A stretch of DNA of 64,000 nucleotides from positions 310,001 to 374,000 of the forward strand of contig NZ_JAPWGL010000004.1 in the NCBI RefSeq assembly GCF_027213645.1, written 5' to 3'. Positions within the stretch are counted from its first letter, which is position 1. The number at the start of each line of letters is the position of its first letter. A program made the position numbers and the translations under genes. Below, piece by piece: positions 43,205-51,033 of this stretch. The stretch comes from Pedobacter rhodius (GTDB lineage: Bacteria > Bacteroidota > Bacteroidia > Sphingobacteriales > Sphingobacteriaceae). Below the pieces are notes generated by a model. That model did no database searches and had not been told where the DNA came from. It saw only the letters and a list, made by a program, of their open reading frames with translations.

Positions 43205-43534
43205 ATGGGACTTACAAAAACCGAAATGTTTACCTCCGAGCAGAACCAGCTTGCTCAGCTATTAAAAGCAATGGCTCACCCTGCACGTATTGCTATTCTG
43301 CAAAGAATACTAGTTTTCAATACTTGTATTTGTGGAGATCTTGTAGAGGAGCTGGGTCTTGCCCAAGCTACAATCTCCCAGCATTTAAGGGAATTAAAGT
43401 CTGTCGGGATTATCCAGGGTACCATCGAAGGGGTTAGCGTTTGCTATTGCATAAACCCTGAAACATGGAAATTACTGGAAGCCCAAATCGGTGCCTTCCT
43501 TGGATCATATAAGCTAGAAGCTAGCTGCTGCTAG
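43205..43534 (+). CDS. arsR: ArsR-family arsenic-responsive repressor
   Basis: About 109 residues from ATG at 43205; the frame runs back to a TTG at 43193 inside the operator. Winged helix-turn-helix of the ArsR type (AMAHPARIAILQRI, LGLAQATISQHLRELKSVGII). The metal-site region carries C-I-C in NTCICGDLVEEL, comparable to the CVCDL motif of arsenite sensors, and the protein ends in a Cys-Cys pair. Binding of As(III) should release it from the operator. The last codons lie inside a terminator hairpin (43518-43543). Confidence 0.9.
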   Translation: MGLTKTEMFTSEQNQLAQLLKAMAHPARIAILQRILVFNTCICGDLVEELGLAQATISQHLRELKSVGIIQGTIEGVSVCYCINPETWKLLEAQIGAFLGSYKLEASCC

Positions 43535-43543
43535 CTTTTTTTA
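43518..43543 (+). terminator. Intrinsic terminator overlapping the end of arsR
   Basis: AAGCTAGC (43518-43525) pairs perfectly with GCTAGCTT (43530-43537) over a TGCT loop, followed by a run of T. The arsR stop codon TAG (43532-43534) is within the second arm, so translation to the end of arsR would melt the hairpin. This could reduce read-through to the arsenic genes. Confidence 0.7.
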
Positions 43544-43556
43544 ATCAAATCAATCG

Positions 43557-43572
43557 TTTAATTGCAATATAA
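43557..43572 (+). promoter_or_regulatory. Second candidate ArsR site upstream of DUF6428 gene
   Basis: TTTAATTGCAATATAA shares ATTGCAATAT with the palindrome at 43188-43203, with an 8-bp perfect core (ATTGCAAT). It lies 21 bp before the ATG of the next gene and after the terminator, so the downstream genes may have their own ArsR-controlled promoter. Confidence 0.55.
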
Positions 43573-43592
43573 AAATACTTAAATCTTTAATT

Positions 43593-44063
43593 ATGAAACT
43601 ATCAGAAATAAAAGCCCACTTGGCGCAGGCTGAAAGCGTAAACTTTCAATTAGAAAACGGTACACCAGTTCCTGAACATTTCCATGTGACCGAAGTTGGT
43701 GTTGTTACTAAAGATTTTATTGATTGTGGCGGTACGGTACGTCATGAAAAAGTAGCCAACTTCCAACTTTGGGATGCCAACGATTTTGAGCATCGTTTGA
43801 AAGCAGGCAAGTTGCTAAACATCATATCTCTTTCTGAAGAAGTATTGGAGATGGAAGATCTGGAAATTGAGGTAGAATACCAGGCTCAAACTATTGGTAA
43901 ATACGACCTTGGTTACGATGGTAAAAACTTCCTGCTTATTGCTAAGACAACAGCGTGCCTTGCTCCGGAACTATGTGGTGTTCCTGAAGTAAAACAAAAA
44001 GTACAATTTCAGAATCTTGCTGCTTCAGGATCAGCGTGTACACCAGGTGGCGGTTGCTGCTAA
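43593..44063 (+). CDS. DUF6428 family protein of arsenic operon
   Basis: A 156-residue soluble protein typical of Bacteroidota arsenic operons, where it commonly follows arsR. It has PVPEHFHVTEVGVVTKDFIDCGG (about 26-48), two Cys in TTACLAPELCGVP and a flexible end rich in Gly and Cys (CTPGGGCC). The cysteines could bind As(III), perhaps passing it to the efflux pump encoded 17 bp downstream. The biochemical function is not known. Confidence 0.85.
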   Translation: MKLSEIKAHLAQAESVNFQLENGTPVPEHFHVTEVGVVTKDFIDCGGTVRHEKVANFQLWDANDFEHRLKAGKLLNIISLSEEVLEMEDLEIEVEYQAQTIGKYDLGYDGKNFLLIAKTTACLAPELCGVPEVKQKVQFQNLAASGSACTPGGGCC

Positions 44064-44080
44064 ATAATCAATCATAAACT

Positions 44081-45166
44081 ATGTCTGCAAACAACTGTGC
44101 ACCTGCTGCCGAAAGAAGAAAATTAAGCTTTTTAGACCGGTACCTTACACTATGGATTTTTCTAGCGATGGGTATCGGTGTAGCTACCGGCTATTTTCTA
44201 CCATCTTCCTCCGGATTTATAAACTCGTTTTCCAGTGGAACCACAAACATCCCATTAGCTATCGGACTGATCTTAATGATGTATCCGCCACTTGCTAAGG
44301 TGAAATATGAAAAGATGGGAGAAGTTTTTAAAGACACTAAAGTCTTAAGCGTATCCCTGGTTCTGAATTGGGTAATTGGTCCACTTCTAATGTTTTTTTT
44401 AGCAATCACTTTTTTAAGAGATTATCCGGAATATATGGTTGGGCTGATCCTTATTGGCCTGGCAAGGTGTATTGCTATGGTGGTGGTCTGGAACGAGCTT
44501 GCAGAGGGTAACAGGGAATATGCAGCAGGCTTGATTGCACTGAACAGCATTTTTCAGGTATTGCTCTACAGTGTGTTTGCTTATATCTTTATTACCGTTT
44601 TGCCACCTTTTTTTGGTCTGGAGAGCCTTGAAGTAAACATCACCATTTCCGAGATTGCTAAAAGCGTAGGAATCTACCTGGGGCTTCCCTTTGCAATGGG
44701 TATAATCAGTCGGTACGGCCTTATTAAACTGAAAGGTGAAGACTGGTTTCAAAACAAGTTTATCCCGCTGATTTCCCCAATTACTTTGATAGCGCTACTT
44801 TTTACTATCGTAATTATGTTTAGCCTGAAGGGCGAACTGATTGTACAAATTCCAATGGATGTAGTGAGAATTGCTATACCCCTTGTTATTTATTTTTCTA
44901 TCATGTTTGTGATCAGCTTTTTTGCTGGCCGTTACTTCGGTGCAGACTATTCAAGAAGTACATCAATTGCTTTTACGGCCACAGGAAATAATTTCGAACT
45001 GGCCATAGCAGTTGCTATTGGTGTTTTTGGAATCAATTCGGGACAAGCATTTGCGGGCGTTATTGGCCCTTTGGTTGAAGTCCCGGCACTGATTGCCCTG
45101 GTCAACCTTGCTTTTTACTTCCGCAAGAAATACTATCCGTCAAAAAAATTAAACACCATACATTAA
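44081..45166 (+). CDS. arsB: ACR3-family arsenite efflux transporter
   Basis: A 361-residue membrane protein with ten helices of the ACR3/BASS fold. The key Cys in helix 4 appears in GLARC130[11 protein letters not shown], and the conserved [16 protein letters not shown] lies near 310-325. It expels arsenite using the proton gradient. Preceded by ArsR and DUF6428 and followed by two phosphoesterases, the first overlapping by one base (TAATG at 45164-45168). Expressed when As(III) releases ArsR. Confidence 0.95.
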   Translation: MSANNCAPAAERRKLSFLDRYLTLWIFLAMGIGVATGYFLPSSSGFINSFSSGTTNIPLAIGLILMMYPPLAKVKYEKMGEVFKDTKVLSVSLVLNWVIGPLLMFFLAITFLRDYPEYMVGLILIGLARCIAMVVVWNELAEGNREYAAGLIALNSIFQVLLYSVFAYIFITVLPPFFGLESLEVNITISEIAKSVGIYLGLPFAMGIISRYGLIKLKGEDWFQNKFIPLISPITLIALLFTIVIMFSLKGELIVQIPMDVVRIAIPLVIYFSIMFVISFFAGRYFGADYSRSTSIAFTATGNNFELAIAVAIGVFGINSGQAFAGVIGPLVEVPALIALVNLAFYFRKKYYPSKKLNTIH

Positions 45167-45936
45167 TGAGAATTGCACTTTTTTCAGATATCCATGCTAA
45201 TCTTCCTGCCCTGGAAGCCTTTTTTAAACACGTTGAAACCAGAAACACTGATGCAATTTATTGCCTTGGAGATTTAGTTGGATATAACATCTGGCCAAAC
45301 GAAGTAATAGATGAAATTCGCAAACGAGGCATACCAACTATCGCAGGAAATTATGACTGGGGTATTGGCAGGTCTAGTGATGATTGCGGTTGTGCCTATA
45401 AAACAGAAGAAGAAAAAGCATTAGGTAAGGTTTCTATCTCCTACACAAACGAAGTGGTAAGGGACGAACAGCGTGCTTATCTAAGAACCCTTCCTGCTCA
45501 CATTAGACTAGAATACCAGTTGAACCACGATAAACGCAATATTCTGTTTGTACATGGTAGCCCCCGTAAGGTCAATGAATACCTTTTTGAAGACCGTGAT
45601 GAAAAAAGCATGCTTCGGATCATGGAACAGGCAGATGCAGATATTATGTGTTTTGGCCATACCCACAAGCCTTATCATAGAATTTTAAACTCAGGGAATG
45701 AAGGTGCGGATCATTTCAGGCATGCCATTAATATTGGCTCAGTAGGTAAACCAAAAGACAGCGACCCAAGGGGTGGTTATGTTATTTTAACCATCAACCC
45801 TGATAGTACAGTAAACAATAAGGACAGTGTTAAAGTCGAATTTATTCGCTTTGAGTATGATATAGAAAAGGCAGCTAAAGCCGTAGAGGATAGTCCTCTT
45901 CCGAATGAATATGCAGACATGTTGCGTAGAGGATAA
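45166..45936 (+). CDS. Metallophosphoesterase (MPE family), arsenic operon copy 1
   Basis: A 256-residue calcineurin-like phosphoesterase with the full metal-site set: FSDIHANLPAL (D8, H10), GDLVGYN (D36), GNYDWG, FVHGSP and FGHTHKPYHR. GNYD replaces the more usual GNHD. A Cys-rich insertion, DDCGCAYKTEE (about 70-80), is missing from the copy downstream and could respond to arsenic. Start codon overlaps the arsB stop. The family cleaves phosphomono- or diesters; the substrate is unknown. The repeated link with ars genes suggests repair or reversal of arsenic-linked phosphate metabolites, as inference. Confidence 0.88.
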   Translation: MRIALFSDIHANLPALEAFFKHVETRNTDAIYCLGDLVGYNIWPNEVIDEIRKRGIPTIAGNYDWGIGRSSDDCGCAYKTEEEKALGKVSISYTNEVVRDEQRAYLRTLPAHIRLEYQLNHDKRNILFVHGSPRKVNEYLFEDRDEKSMLRIMEQADADIMCFGHTHKPYHRILNSGNEGADHFRHAINIGSVGKPKDSDPRGGYVILTINPDSTVNNKDSVKVEFIRFEYDIEKAAKAVEDSPLPNEYADMLRRG

Positions 45937-45939
45937 GGT

Positions 45940-46677
45940 ATGAGAATAGCACTATTTTCAGATATTCATGCCAATCTACCTGCATTTAAATCAATGTTAG
46001 ACGATATGGATGACCAAAAACCCGATGCCGTTTATTGTCTCGGTGATCTGGTGGGATACCACATCTATCCAAACGAAATTATCCAGGAGATCCGTAAGCG
46101 TGGAATCGGAACTTTGAAAGGTAATCATGACCAGAAGGTTGAAAAATTAATTACAACCCCGAATAGTCTCCAGGAGCCAGGGAAGAATTATGCGTATCAT
46201 TTAATCAGCCAGGATAATAGAGATTACCTGAAGACACTGCCTGCGCACATTAAATTGGAATACAAACTACAATCCGAAACACTCAATCTTGTTTTTGCCC
46301 ACGGCAGCACCAGAAGTATAGATGAATATATTTTAATAGATACGGATGAAAAGTATGTTTTAGATATGATGCAGGAAGCAGGTGCAGACATGCTCTTTGT
46401 TGGTCATTCTCACAAGCCTTACCATCGTATTTTAGAGGATAATGATAATAAGTTTAAGCACGTAGTTAACCTCGGGTCGGTAGGAAAGCCTAAAGACGGA
46501 GATCCCAGGGGCTGCTATGTGATACTTACCATTGCTGCAGACAGCTCCCTATCAGATAAAAACAGCATACAGGTAGAGTTTATAAGGTTTGAATATGACG
46601 TAGAAGCCTCAGCAAGAGCTATTGAAAATAGTTTGTTGCAAAGTGAATTTGCAGATGCATTGCGACTAGCCAAATAA
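45940..46677 (+). CDS. Metallophosphoesterase (MPE family), arsenic operon copy 2
   Basis: A 245-residue paralogue of the preceding gene, starting with the same [15 protein letters not shown] and sharing most motifs: GDLVGYHIYPNE, GNHDQ (canonical here), FAHGSTR, VGHSHKPYHRIL and LGSVGKPKDGDPRG. It lacks the Cys-rich insertion of copy 1. The 3-bp gap and high similarity point to tandem duplication followed by divergence. Probably also a small-molecule phosphoesterase. Confidence 0.88.
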   Translation: MRIALFSDIHANLPAFKSMLDDMDDQKPDAVYCLGDLVGYHIYPNEIIQEIRKRGIGTLKGNHDQKVEKLITTPNSLQEPGKNYAYHLISQDNRDYLKTLPAHIKLEYKLQSETLNLVFAHGSTRSIDEYILIDTDEKYVLDMMQEAGADMLFVGHSHKPYHRILEDNDNKFKHVVNLGSVGKPKDGDPRGCYVILTIAADSSLSDKNSIQVEFIRFEYDVEASARAIENSLLQSEFADALRLAK

Positions 46678-46687
46678 CACTAACCAA

Positions 46688-47028
46688 ATGGAGGTCAACA
46701 CCAGAGACTATGCGCCAATAGAAAAGCAGCTTGCAAAGTTCATGCGGGTCTTGGCACACCCAGCCCGGATGGCTATAATGATCCGGCTTGCAAGGAAAGA
46801 AAGTTGTACTGAAGGAGTAATAAACGATCTGCCAATTGAAGAATCTTCAGTTGCAAAGCATCTTAAAGCCTTAGAAGTTGCTGGACTTATAAAAGGGAAT
46901 ACCTCAAATTTACGATCACGTTATTGCATTAACTGGTACGCCTTTTGGATTTCTCTGAACAATTTAATTTGCTATTTAACAGTTTTTTAGAGCAAGCACC
47001 AATTCAAAGCTGCAAGACCAAGGTTTAA
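46688..47028 (+). pseudogene. Second ArsR-family regulator, C-terminal frameshift
   Basis: Residues 1-78 form a good ArsR helix-turn-helix (VLAHPARMAIMIRLARKE, IEESSVAKHLKALEVAGLIKG), starting at 46688. At about 46941-46946 (GCCTTTTGGATTTC) the frame shifts: as read it ends at 46990, but after removing two bases or adding one it continues as DFSEQFNLLFNSFLEQAPIQS to a TAA at 47026-47028, which restores the normal ArsR length. The truncated form still keeps the DNA-binding domain but loses the last dimer helix. It may be a decaying gene or a sequence error. Confidence 0.75.
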
Positions 47029-47213
47029 GCTATCTATGATAGTTCAGCTAGGGGTTCTAATACACGGCAGAGCAAGAGAAATATTGCGATCATTATTTCT
47101 CTTCTTCCAATTATCAAAAAACGGTCGTTTCTTGATAATACAAAAATGGGCGAAACAATTCATTGAAGAGGCTATTGGAATAGATTTCAAAATGATAAAT
47201 TCCTTGGTAAAAC

Positions 47214-47336
47214 TTATAGTAATTTCTTTTTACGATACTGCCTTTCCACCTTATTGTTTAACAAATTCTCAAAATCAACTATCGCTTCGCAATGCTCATA
47301 AAAGTTCGAACTTCCGCGGATTGACTCTACACTGAT
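47214..47336 (-). pseudogene. C-terminal fragment of an unidentified protein, repeat copy 2
   Basis: On the minus strand this encodes about 40 codons ending in TAA, with core SIRGSSNFYEHCEAIVDF and NNKV-x-RQYRKKKLL. It is the counterpart of 24871-25012 and diverges from it by mostly conservative amino-acid changes. No start codon. On the opposite strand a 99-residue frame (47036-47335) exists but looks like a shadow. Confidence 0.5.
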
Positions 47337-47340
47337 TACC

Positions 47341-47374
47341 AAGCCTTTAGCTATAAAAAGCTAAAGGCTTTTTT
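47341..47374 (+). terminator. Intrinsic terminator
   Basis: AAGCCTTTAGCT (47341-47352) pairs perfectly with AGCTAAAGGCTT (47359-47370) over an ATAAAA loop, followed by TTTT. This 12-bp stem would end the arsenic operon transcript (plus strand); on the minus strand the A-rich side also gives T residues, so it may work both ways. Confidence 0.8.
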
Positions 47375-47718
47375 GTTCGGGTACAACATAGGTAAAACAA
47401 TCCGGAGCATTTAAACATACATTGTCCCTATTCTCAATTTTGTATTATTGCTAAATAATAGAATTAGAATCATTACTCAATCATTTATAAATTGATTTCA
47501 ATGTTATTAATATGGATAGTGATTTTTCTGCATAGAAAGCGAAGCTTGGTATTTAATGATTAAAATTATTGTTACGCAATGACGGGCGGCGGATAGGTAC
47601 TCTTTAAATTAAAATGATACACTACCAGTTATTTTATATTTTATTTATTGGAAAGGATAGCTTATCAGACCTACTATCCGTATTCAAGCTTACATACCAA
47701 AGTTCAACTGCAAATGGC

Positions 47719-48963
47719 TTAAATCCACAATGCGGCCAGTGCAGCAATAAGGGCTAAGGTCATAATCATTGCACCAAGTTTCAAAAACGTCCATGCACTT
47801 ACTTCATGGCCTTCGCGTCGCAAAGCCACCAGCCATAAAATAGTAGCCAGTGATCCTGTGATAGAAAGGTTAGGCCCCAGGTCGATGCCAATCAGTACCG
47901 CACTTCTGACCATTCCCGGAGCAACTCCGTTGTGCAGCACGTTTCCGGCAATGAGGCCGGCTGGAAGATTATTCATCAGATTACAGGAAAACGCTGAGAA
48001 TATGCCGCTATACCACACAGTAGCAGTCAATGACTGATCAATACTGCGATGCAATATGCTGGTAAAGGTTTGAATCATCCCGGTTTTATTTAAGGCTTCA
48101 ACAATCACAAACAAACCGGCCACCAAAGGAATCACCGCCCAAGAAACTCCTTTTACCACCCCGATTGGATTCTTTTTTATACTGCCCGATACGATAGCAG
48201 TTGTTAATATACCGGTTATAGCCGTCGGAAAACCCAAATCAATACTCAGACTGGAAGCAATTAGTAAAACAATCGCCGTAAGACCAATACCAATAAGCGC
48301 CGTTTTACCTCCGGTTGATAGTTTAGGGATATCAATATTAATAGCAATACTGCCTTTGAAGCTATTCCGCTGGGTGAGGTACAAAACAATGTAGGTAACC
48401 GCTATCGCAAAAAGAGAAGGAATCAAATAAATGCTCAGCCAAACAGCCAATGGCGGTAATTGACTACCGTAAATAACCAGGTTTGCCGGATTTGAAATGG
48501 GTAAAAGGAAAGAAGCGGCGTTTGCAGTAAACGCACAAATGAACAAATATGAAAGTGGCTGCTTCACTTTTGCGGCACTTACCGCAGCAGCCACGGCCGG
48601 AGTGAGTACCACGGCAGTGGCATCATTCGATAGAAAAGCCGTTACCACAACACCAACCAGATAAATCAGCAGGAAGAGCCTTGCCGGAGATCCCTTTGCC
48701 ATAACTGTAGCATGAGCAGCCAGCCATTCAAAGAGTTTTTCTTTCCGTGCAGTTTCCGCCAGTAGCATCATCCCCGTCAGAAACAGATAAACGTCAGTGC
48801 CTTTTTCAATACCTGTTAATACTTCGTGGTAATTTAATAATCCGAAAATTAACAGTAAAAAAACGCCTGAAACAGCAAAAATGGCTTCTGTTATTTTAAA
48901 TGGCCGGACAATCACGCCTGCTATAGCAAGAAATGAAATCACCCAGATTAATATATTATTCAT
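47719..48963 (-). CDS. ArsB/NhaD-superfamily ion transporter (probable arsenite efflux pump)
   Basis: A 414-residue membrane protein with about eleven helices of the ion-transporter superfamily that includes ArsB. Signatures: GTDVYLFLTGMMLLAETARKE, VTAFLSNDATAVVLTPAV (about 105-122), ANAASFLLPISNPANLVIYG and SCNLMNNLPAGLIAGN. These match ArsB-type arsenical pumps, and it lies next to an ACR3 arsenic operon, though the family also contains other anion carriers. It is on the opposite strand, upstream of nothing on its 3' side, with the MFS gene 108 bp before it. Confidence 0.85.
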   Translation of the reverse strand: MNNILIWVISFLAIAGVIVRPFKITEAIFAVSGVFLLLIFGLLNYHEVLTGIEKGTDVYLFLTGMMLLAETARKEKLFEWLAAHATVMAKGSPARLFLLIYLVGVVVTAFLSNDATAVVLTPAVAAAVSAAKVKQPLSYLFICAFTANAASFLLPISNPANLVIYGSQLPPLAVWLSIYLIPSLFAIAVTYIVLYLTQRNSFKGSIAINIDIPKLSTGGKTALIGIGLTAIVLLIASSLSIDLGFPTAITGILTTAIVSGSIKKNPIGVVKGVSWAVIPLVAGLFVIVEALNKTGMIQTFTSILHRSIDQSLTATVWYSGIFSAFSCNLMNNLPAGLIAGNVLHNGVAPGMVRSAVLIGIDLGPNLSITGSLATILWLVALRREGHEVSAWTFLKLGAMIMTLALIAALAALWI

Positions 48964-49071
48964 GGTTTAATTTAGTGTAGAAATATTCTGGCATTCCGGA
49001 TAATATCAGCTATTACAATCGGTATTTAGCGAGTCTTCGATTTTGTATCTTCATTATATTTTAATCTCTTG

Positions 49072-50289
49072 TTAACAAGATTCTTTTAATGTTTTAGAAA
49101 ATATTATCCAAAGCAAAATAGAACCAACTGCGAAGCTACCCAAAATTAAAAATGTAGCATCATAGCCCATCCCCTGCGCCATCCAGCCGCCTATTGCCGG
49201 ACTCAAAGCTGCGCCGAGGCCCTGAACCGTCATCACCGCCCCCTGACCAATATTCACCCGCCCTGTACCGTTTAGCAGATGTGCAACCAAACCCGGCACA
49301 GCCACGCTCTGTAATCCTGCTCCAATTCCATCTAACATCTGCACGGGATAAATACCAATATGACTGTGCAGATAGGATGCAATAAATCCACGGATAGGCA
49401 ATGAAATAAAAGATATCAATAACACAAACCAGTAACCACTCTTTTCTGCCATACGCATCGCCAGCAACGAAGTGATGATCATCACCAACTGCGCAATAAT
49501 TATGGTCATCGCCACAAAAATAGATGGATTACTATTATGTCCCTCTGCTGCTGCCAGTCCGTAAAGGGGAAGCATAGCACCATTTCCGAGGTGAAAAAGT
49601 GCAAGCGCCGCTGCAAGAACCAGCAAAGGCTTGCATTGAAACAGTACTTTAAATCCACTTATCTGGCCACTTCCTCCCTGCTCGCTTATTCCACGTGCGG
49701 CATTATCATCGATAGCTTTTGCCGGAATAAGCAGCACCGATATGATAGACAAGACGCCAAACAAAGCTGCCAGTATAAAGATTGCAGGCATGCCAAATTT
49801 ATACCCCAGATAGCCGGAAAGCGCTGAACCGACGACATTGCCGGCATGATTAAAAGCTTGATTGTGACCATTCTGCCGGTTAAACCCTTTCTGCTTAACA
49901 ATGCCCAGGGTAATGGCAATCATTGCCGGGGCAATAGCAGAACCTGCAATGGCTGTGGCCACCTGAGAGATACTCACAAACCAGAATTCCTGGGTTAATA
50001 ATATGATGGATGAAGCCACTATGGTAAAAATGGCCGAAATCACCACATAAGTTCTTTTTCTCTTCGTCGCATCAATAAGGGCTCCGGCCGGAATAGTCAT
50101 GATCATTCCGGCTACGCCACCTAAGGTCATCACCGAACCAATCAGTCCACTTTTCCAGCCATGTGCCAAAAGAAATATACCAAGAAAAGGTCCCACGCCC
50201 GCCTGAAGGTCGGCCATAAAAAAATTAAGTGACTGTAAAGGCCAGATTATTTTTTTATCCCGAACGGTGAGGTGCTGTGAATTATCCAT
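49072..50289 (-). CDS. MFS transporter
   Basis: A 405-residue major facilitator protein with about 12 hydrophobic helices in two halves. The loop between helices 2 and 3 reads GALIDATKRKR, the MFS signature region, and the second-half counterpart RMAEKSGYW is near 275-283. It shows similarity to multidrug-type carriers; the substrate is unknown. It is transcribed toward the ArsB-type gene and could share its transcript, and MFS genes are often found in arsenic and antibiotic resistance regions. Confidence 0.9.
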   Translation of the reverse strand: MDNSQHLTVRDKKIIWPLQSLNFFMADLQAGVGPFLGIFLLAHGWKSGLIGSVMTLGGVAGMIMTIPAGALIDATKRKRTYVVISAIFTIVASSIILLTQEFWFVSISQVATAIAGSAIAPAMIAITLGIVKQKGFNRQNGHNQAFNHAGNVVGSALSGYLGYKFGMPAIFILAALFGVLSIISVLLIPAKAIDDNAARGISEQGGSGQISGFKVLFQCKPLLVLAAALALFHLGNGAMLPLYGLAAAEGHNSNPSIFVAMTIIIAQLVMIITSLLAMRMAEKSGYWFVLLISFISLPIRGFIASYLHSHIGIYPVQMLDGIGAGLQSVAVPGLVAHLLNGTGRVNIGQGAVMTVQGLGAALSPAIGGWMAQGMGYDATFLILGSFAVGSILLWIIFSKTLKESC

Positions 50290-50652
50290 ATGAAAGCCTT
50301 AACAAGAATTCTAAACTTTTGTTCGAACACCGAGGAAGAATAACTTTATGACTTTAGAAATTTAAGTCATTCATGATACAATGGCCATAAAAAGCCATTA
50401 GCTAAAGCGAAAAATATGGCCTTAAAAAATGTTTATACGTTTAGATGGGAAGGAGTTTAGCCATCTCTATTGGAATCCGGAAATTTAATTCATGAACACC
50501 AATAGCTTATTGAAATTACGTAACAGGAACAGTAATTTTTGTTGCATGCCTGAAGCACTCAAGGTATTGATAGATTGTATTACAGAAATTATGTCTACAC
50601 CTGAACGCCTCAACGCTCCGTTAAGTCAGATAGATTTCTGCCCCAAGCTACA
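50290..50652. other. Intergenic region between MFS gene and response regulator
   Basis: About 363 bp. A plus-strand frame from 50492 to 50734 (80 codons) overlaps the end of the response regulator gene and has no recognisable family, so it was not called. I see no promoter or repeat that can be supported here. Confidence 0.4.
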
Positions 50653-51033
50653 TCACACTCCGGGTTCGTCAAAAATCCGTGAAATATCTTTAGCCTTAAG
50701 TGGTTTATTTATAAAACCGGAGACCATCTCATAAGTTTCGGCTTTCGCCACATCCGACGCATTTATTGAAGAAGTGACCAGAAAAACTTTAGGTTTAGGA
50801 TTTCCCGGAGCACTCTGCAACTCATCGAGCATCTCCCAGCCATTCATTACAGGCATATTGATATCCAGAAATACGGTAACATTTAAACCTGAACTTAGCA
50901 ATATAAAATCGAGCGCTAGCCGGCCATTTTCAAAAGTAAAAATTTTAGCATCAGGCAAAAGGTTTTCAATTATAAATTGGTGCATAAAAAGTATTGCCGG
51001 ATCGTCATCAACGATTAATATGTCAGTACCCAC
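50653..51033 (-). CDS. Single-domain response regulator
   Basis: A 126-residue receiver domain: VDDDP (D9-D11), phosphoacceptor D57 in FLDINMPVMNG, the T/S switch in LVTSS and K110 in INKPL. No output domain. Its start overlaps the stop of the large PAS protein by 11 bp (51023-51033), so the two are translationally coupled and should work together. Because the PAS protein lacks an ATPase domain, this regulator may be phosphorylated by another kinase or act through binding. Confidence 0.9.
   Translation of the reverse strand: MGTDILIVDDDPAILFMHQFIIENLLPDAKIFTFENGRLALDFILLSSGLNVTVFLDINMPVMNGWEMLDELQSAPGNPKPKVFLVTSSINASDVAKAETYEMVSGFINKPLKAKDISRIFDEPGV

Larger units (their letters stand above)
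47029..47718. other. Intergenic region after the arsenic operon
   Basis: About 690 bp. It contains an imperfect palindrome (TTATCAAAAAACG-GT-CGTTTCTTGATAA, 47116-47143, one mismatch), the second copy of the decayed C-terminal coding repeat (47214-47336), a strong terminator (47341-47374), and then about 345 bp in which I see nothing. The first 14 bases of the palindrome match the start of motif copy 3 at 40042. Confidence 0.6.

Noticed and set aside
47036..47335. Plus-strand frame of 99 codons
   Set aside because: It has no family, crosses a palindrome and the minus-strand remnant, and is not conserved relative to the first repeat copy.
50492..50734. Plus-strand frame of 80 codons
   Set aside because: It overlaps the 3' end of the response regulator on the other strand and shows no recognisable domain.
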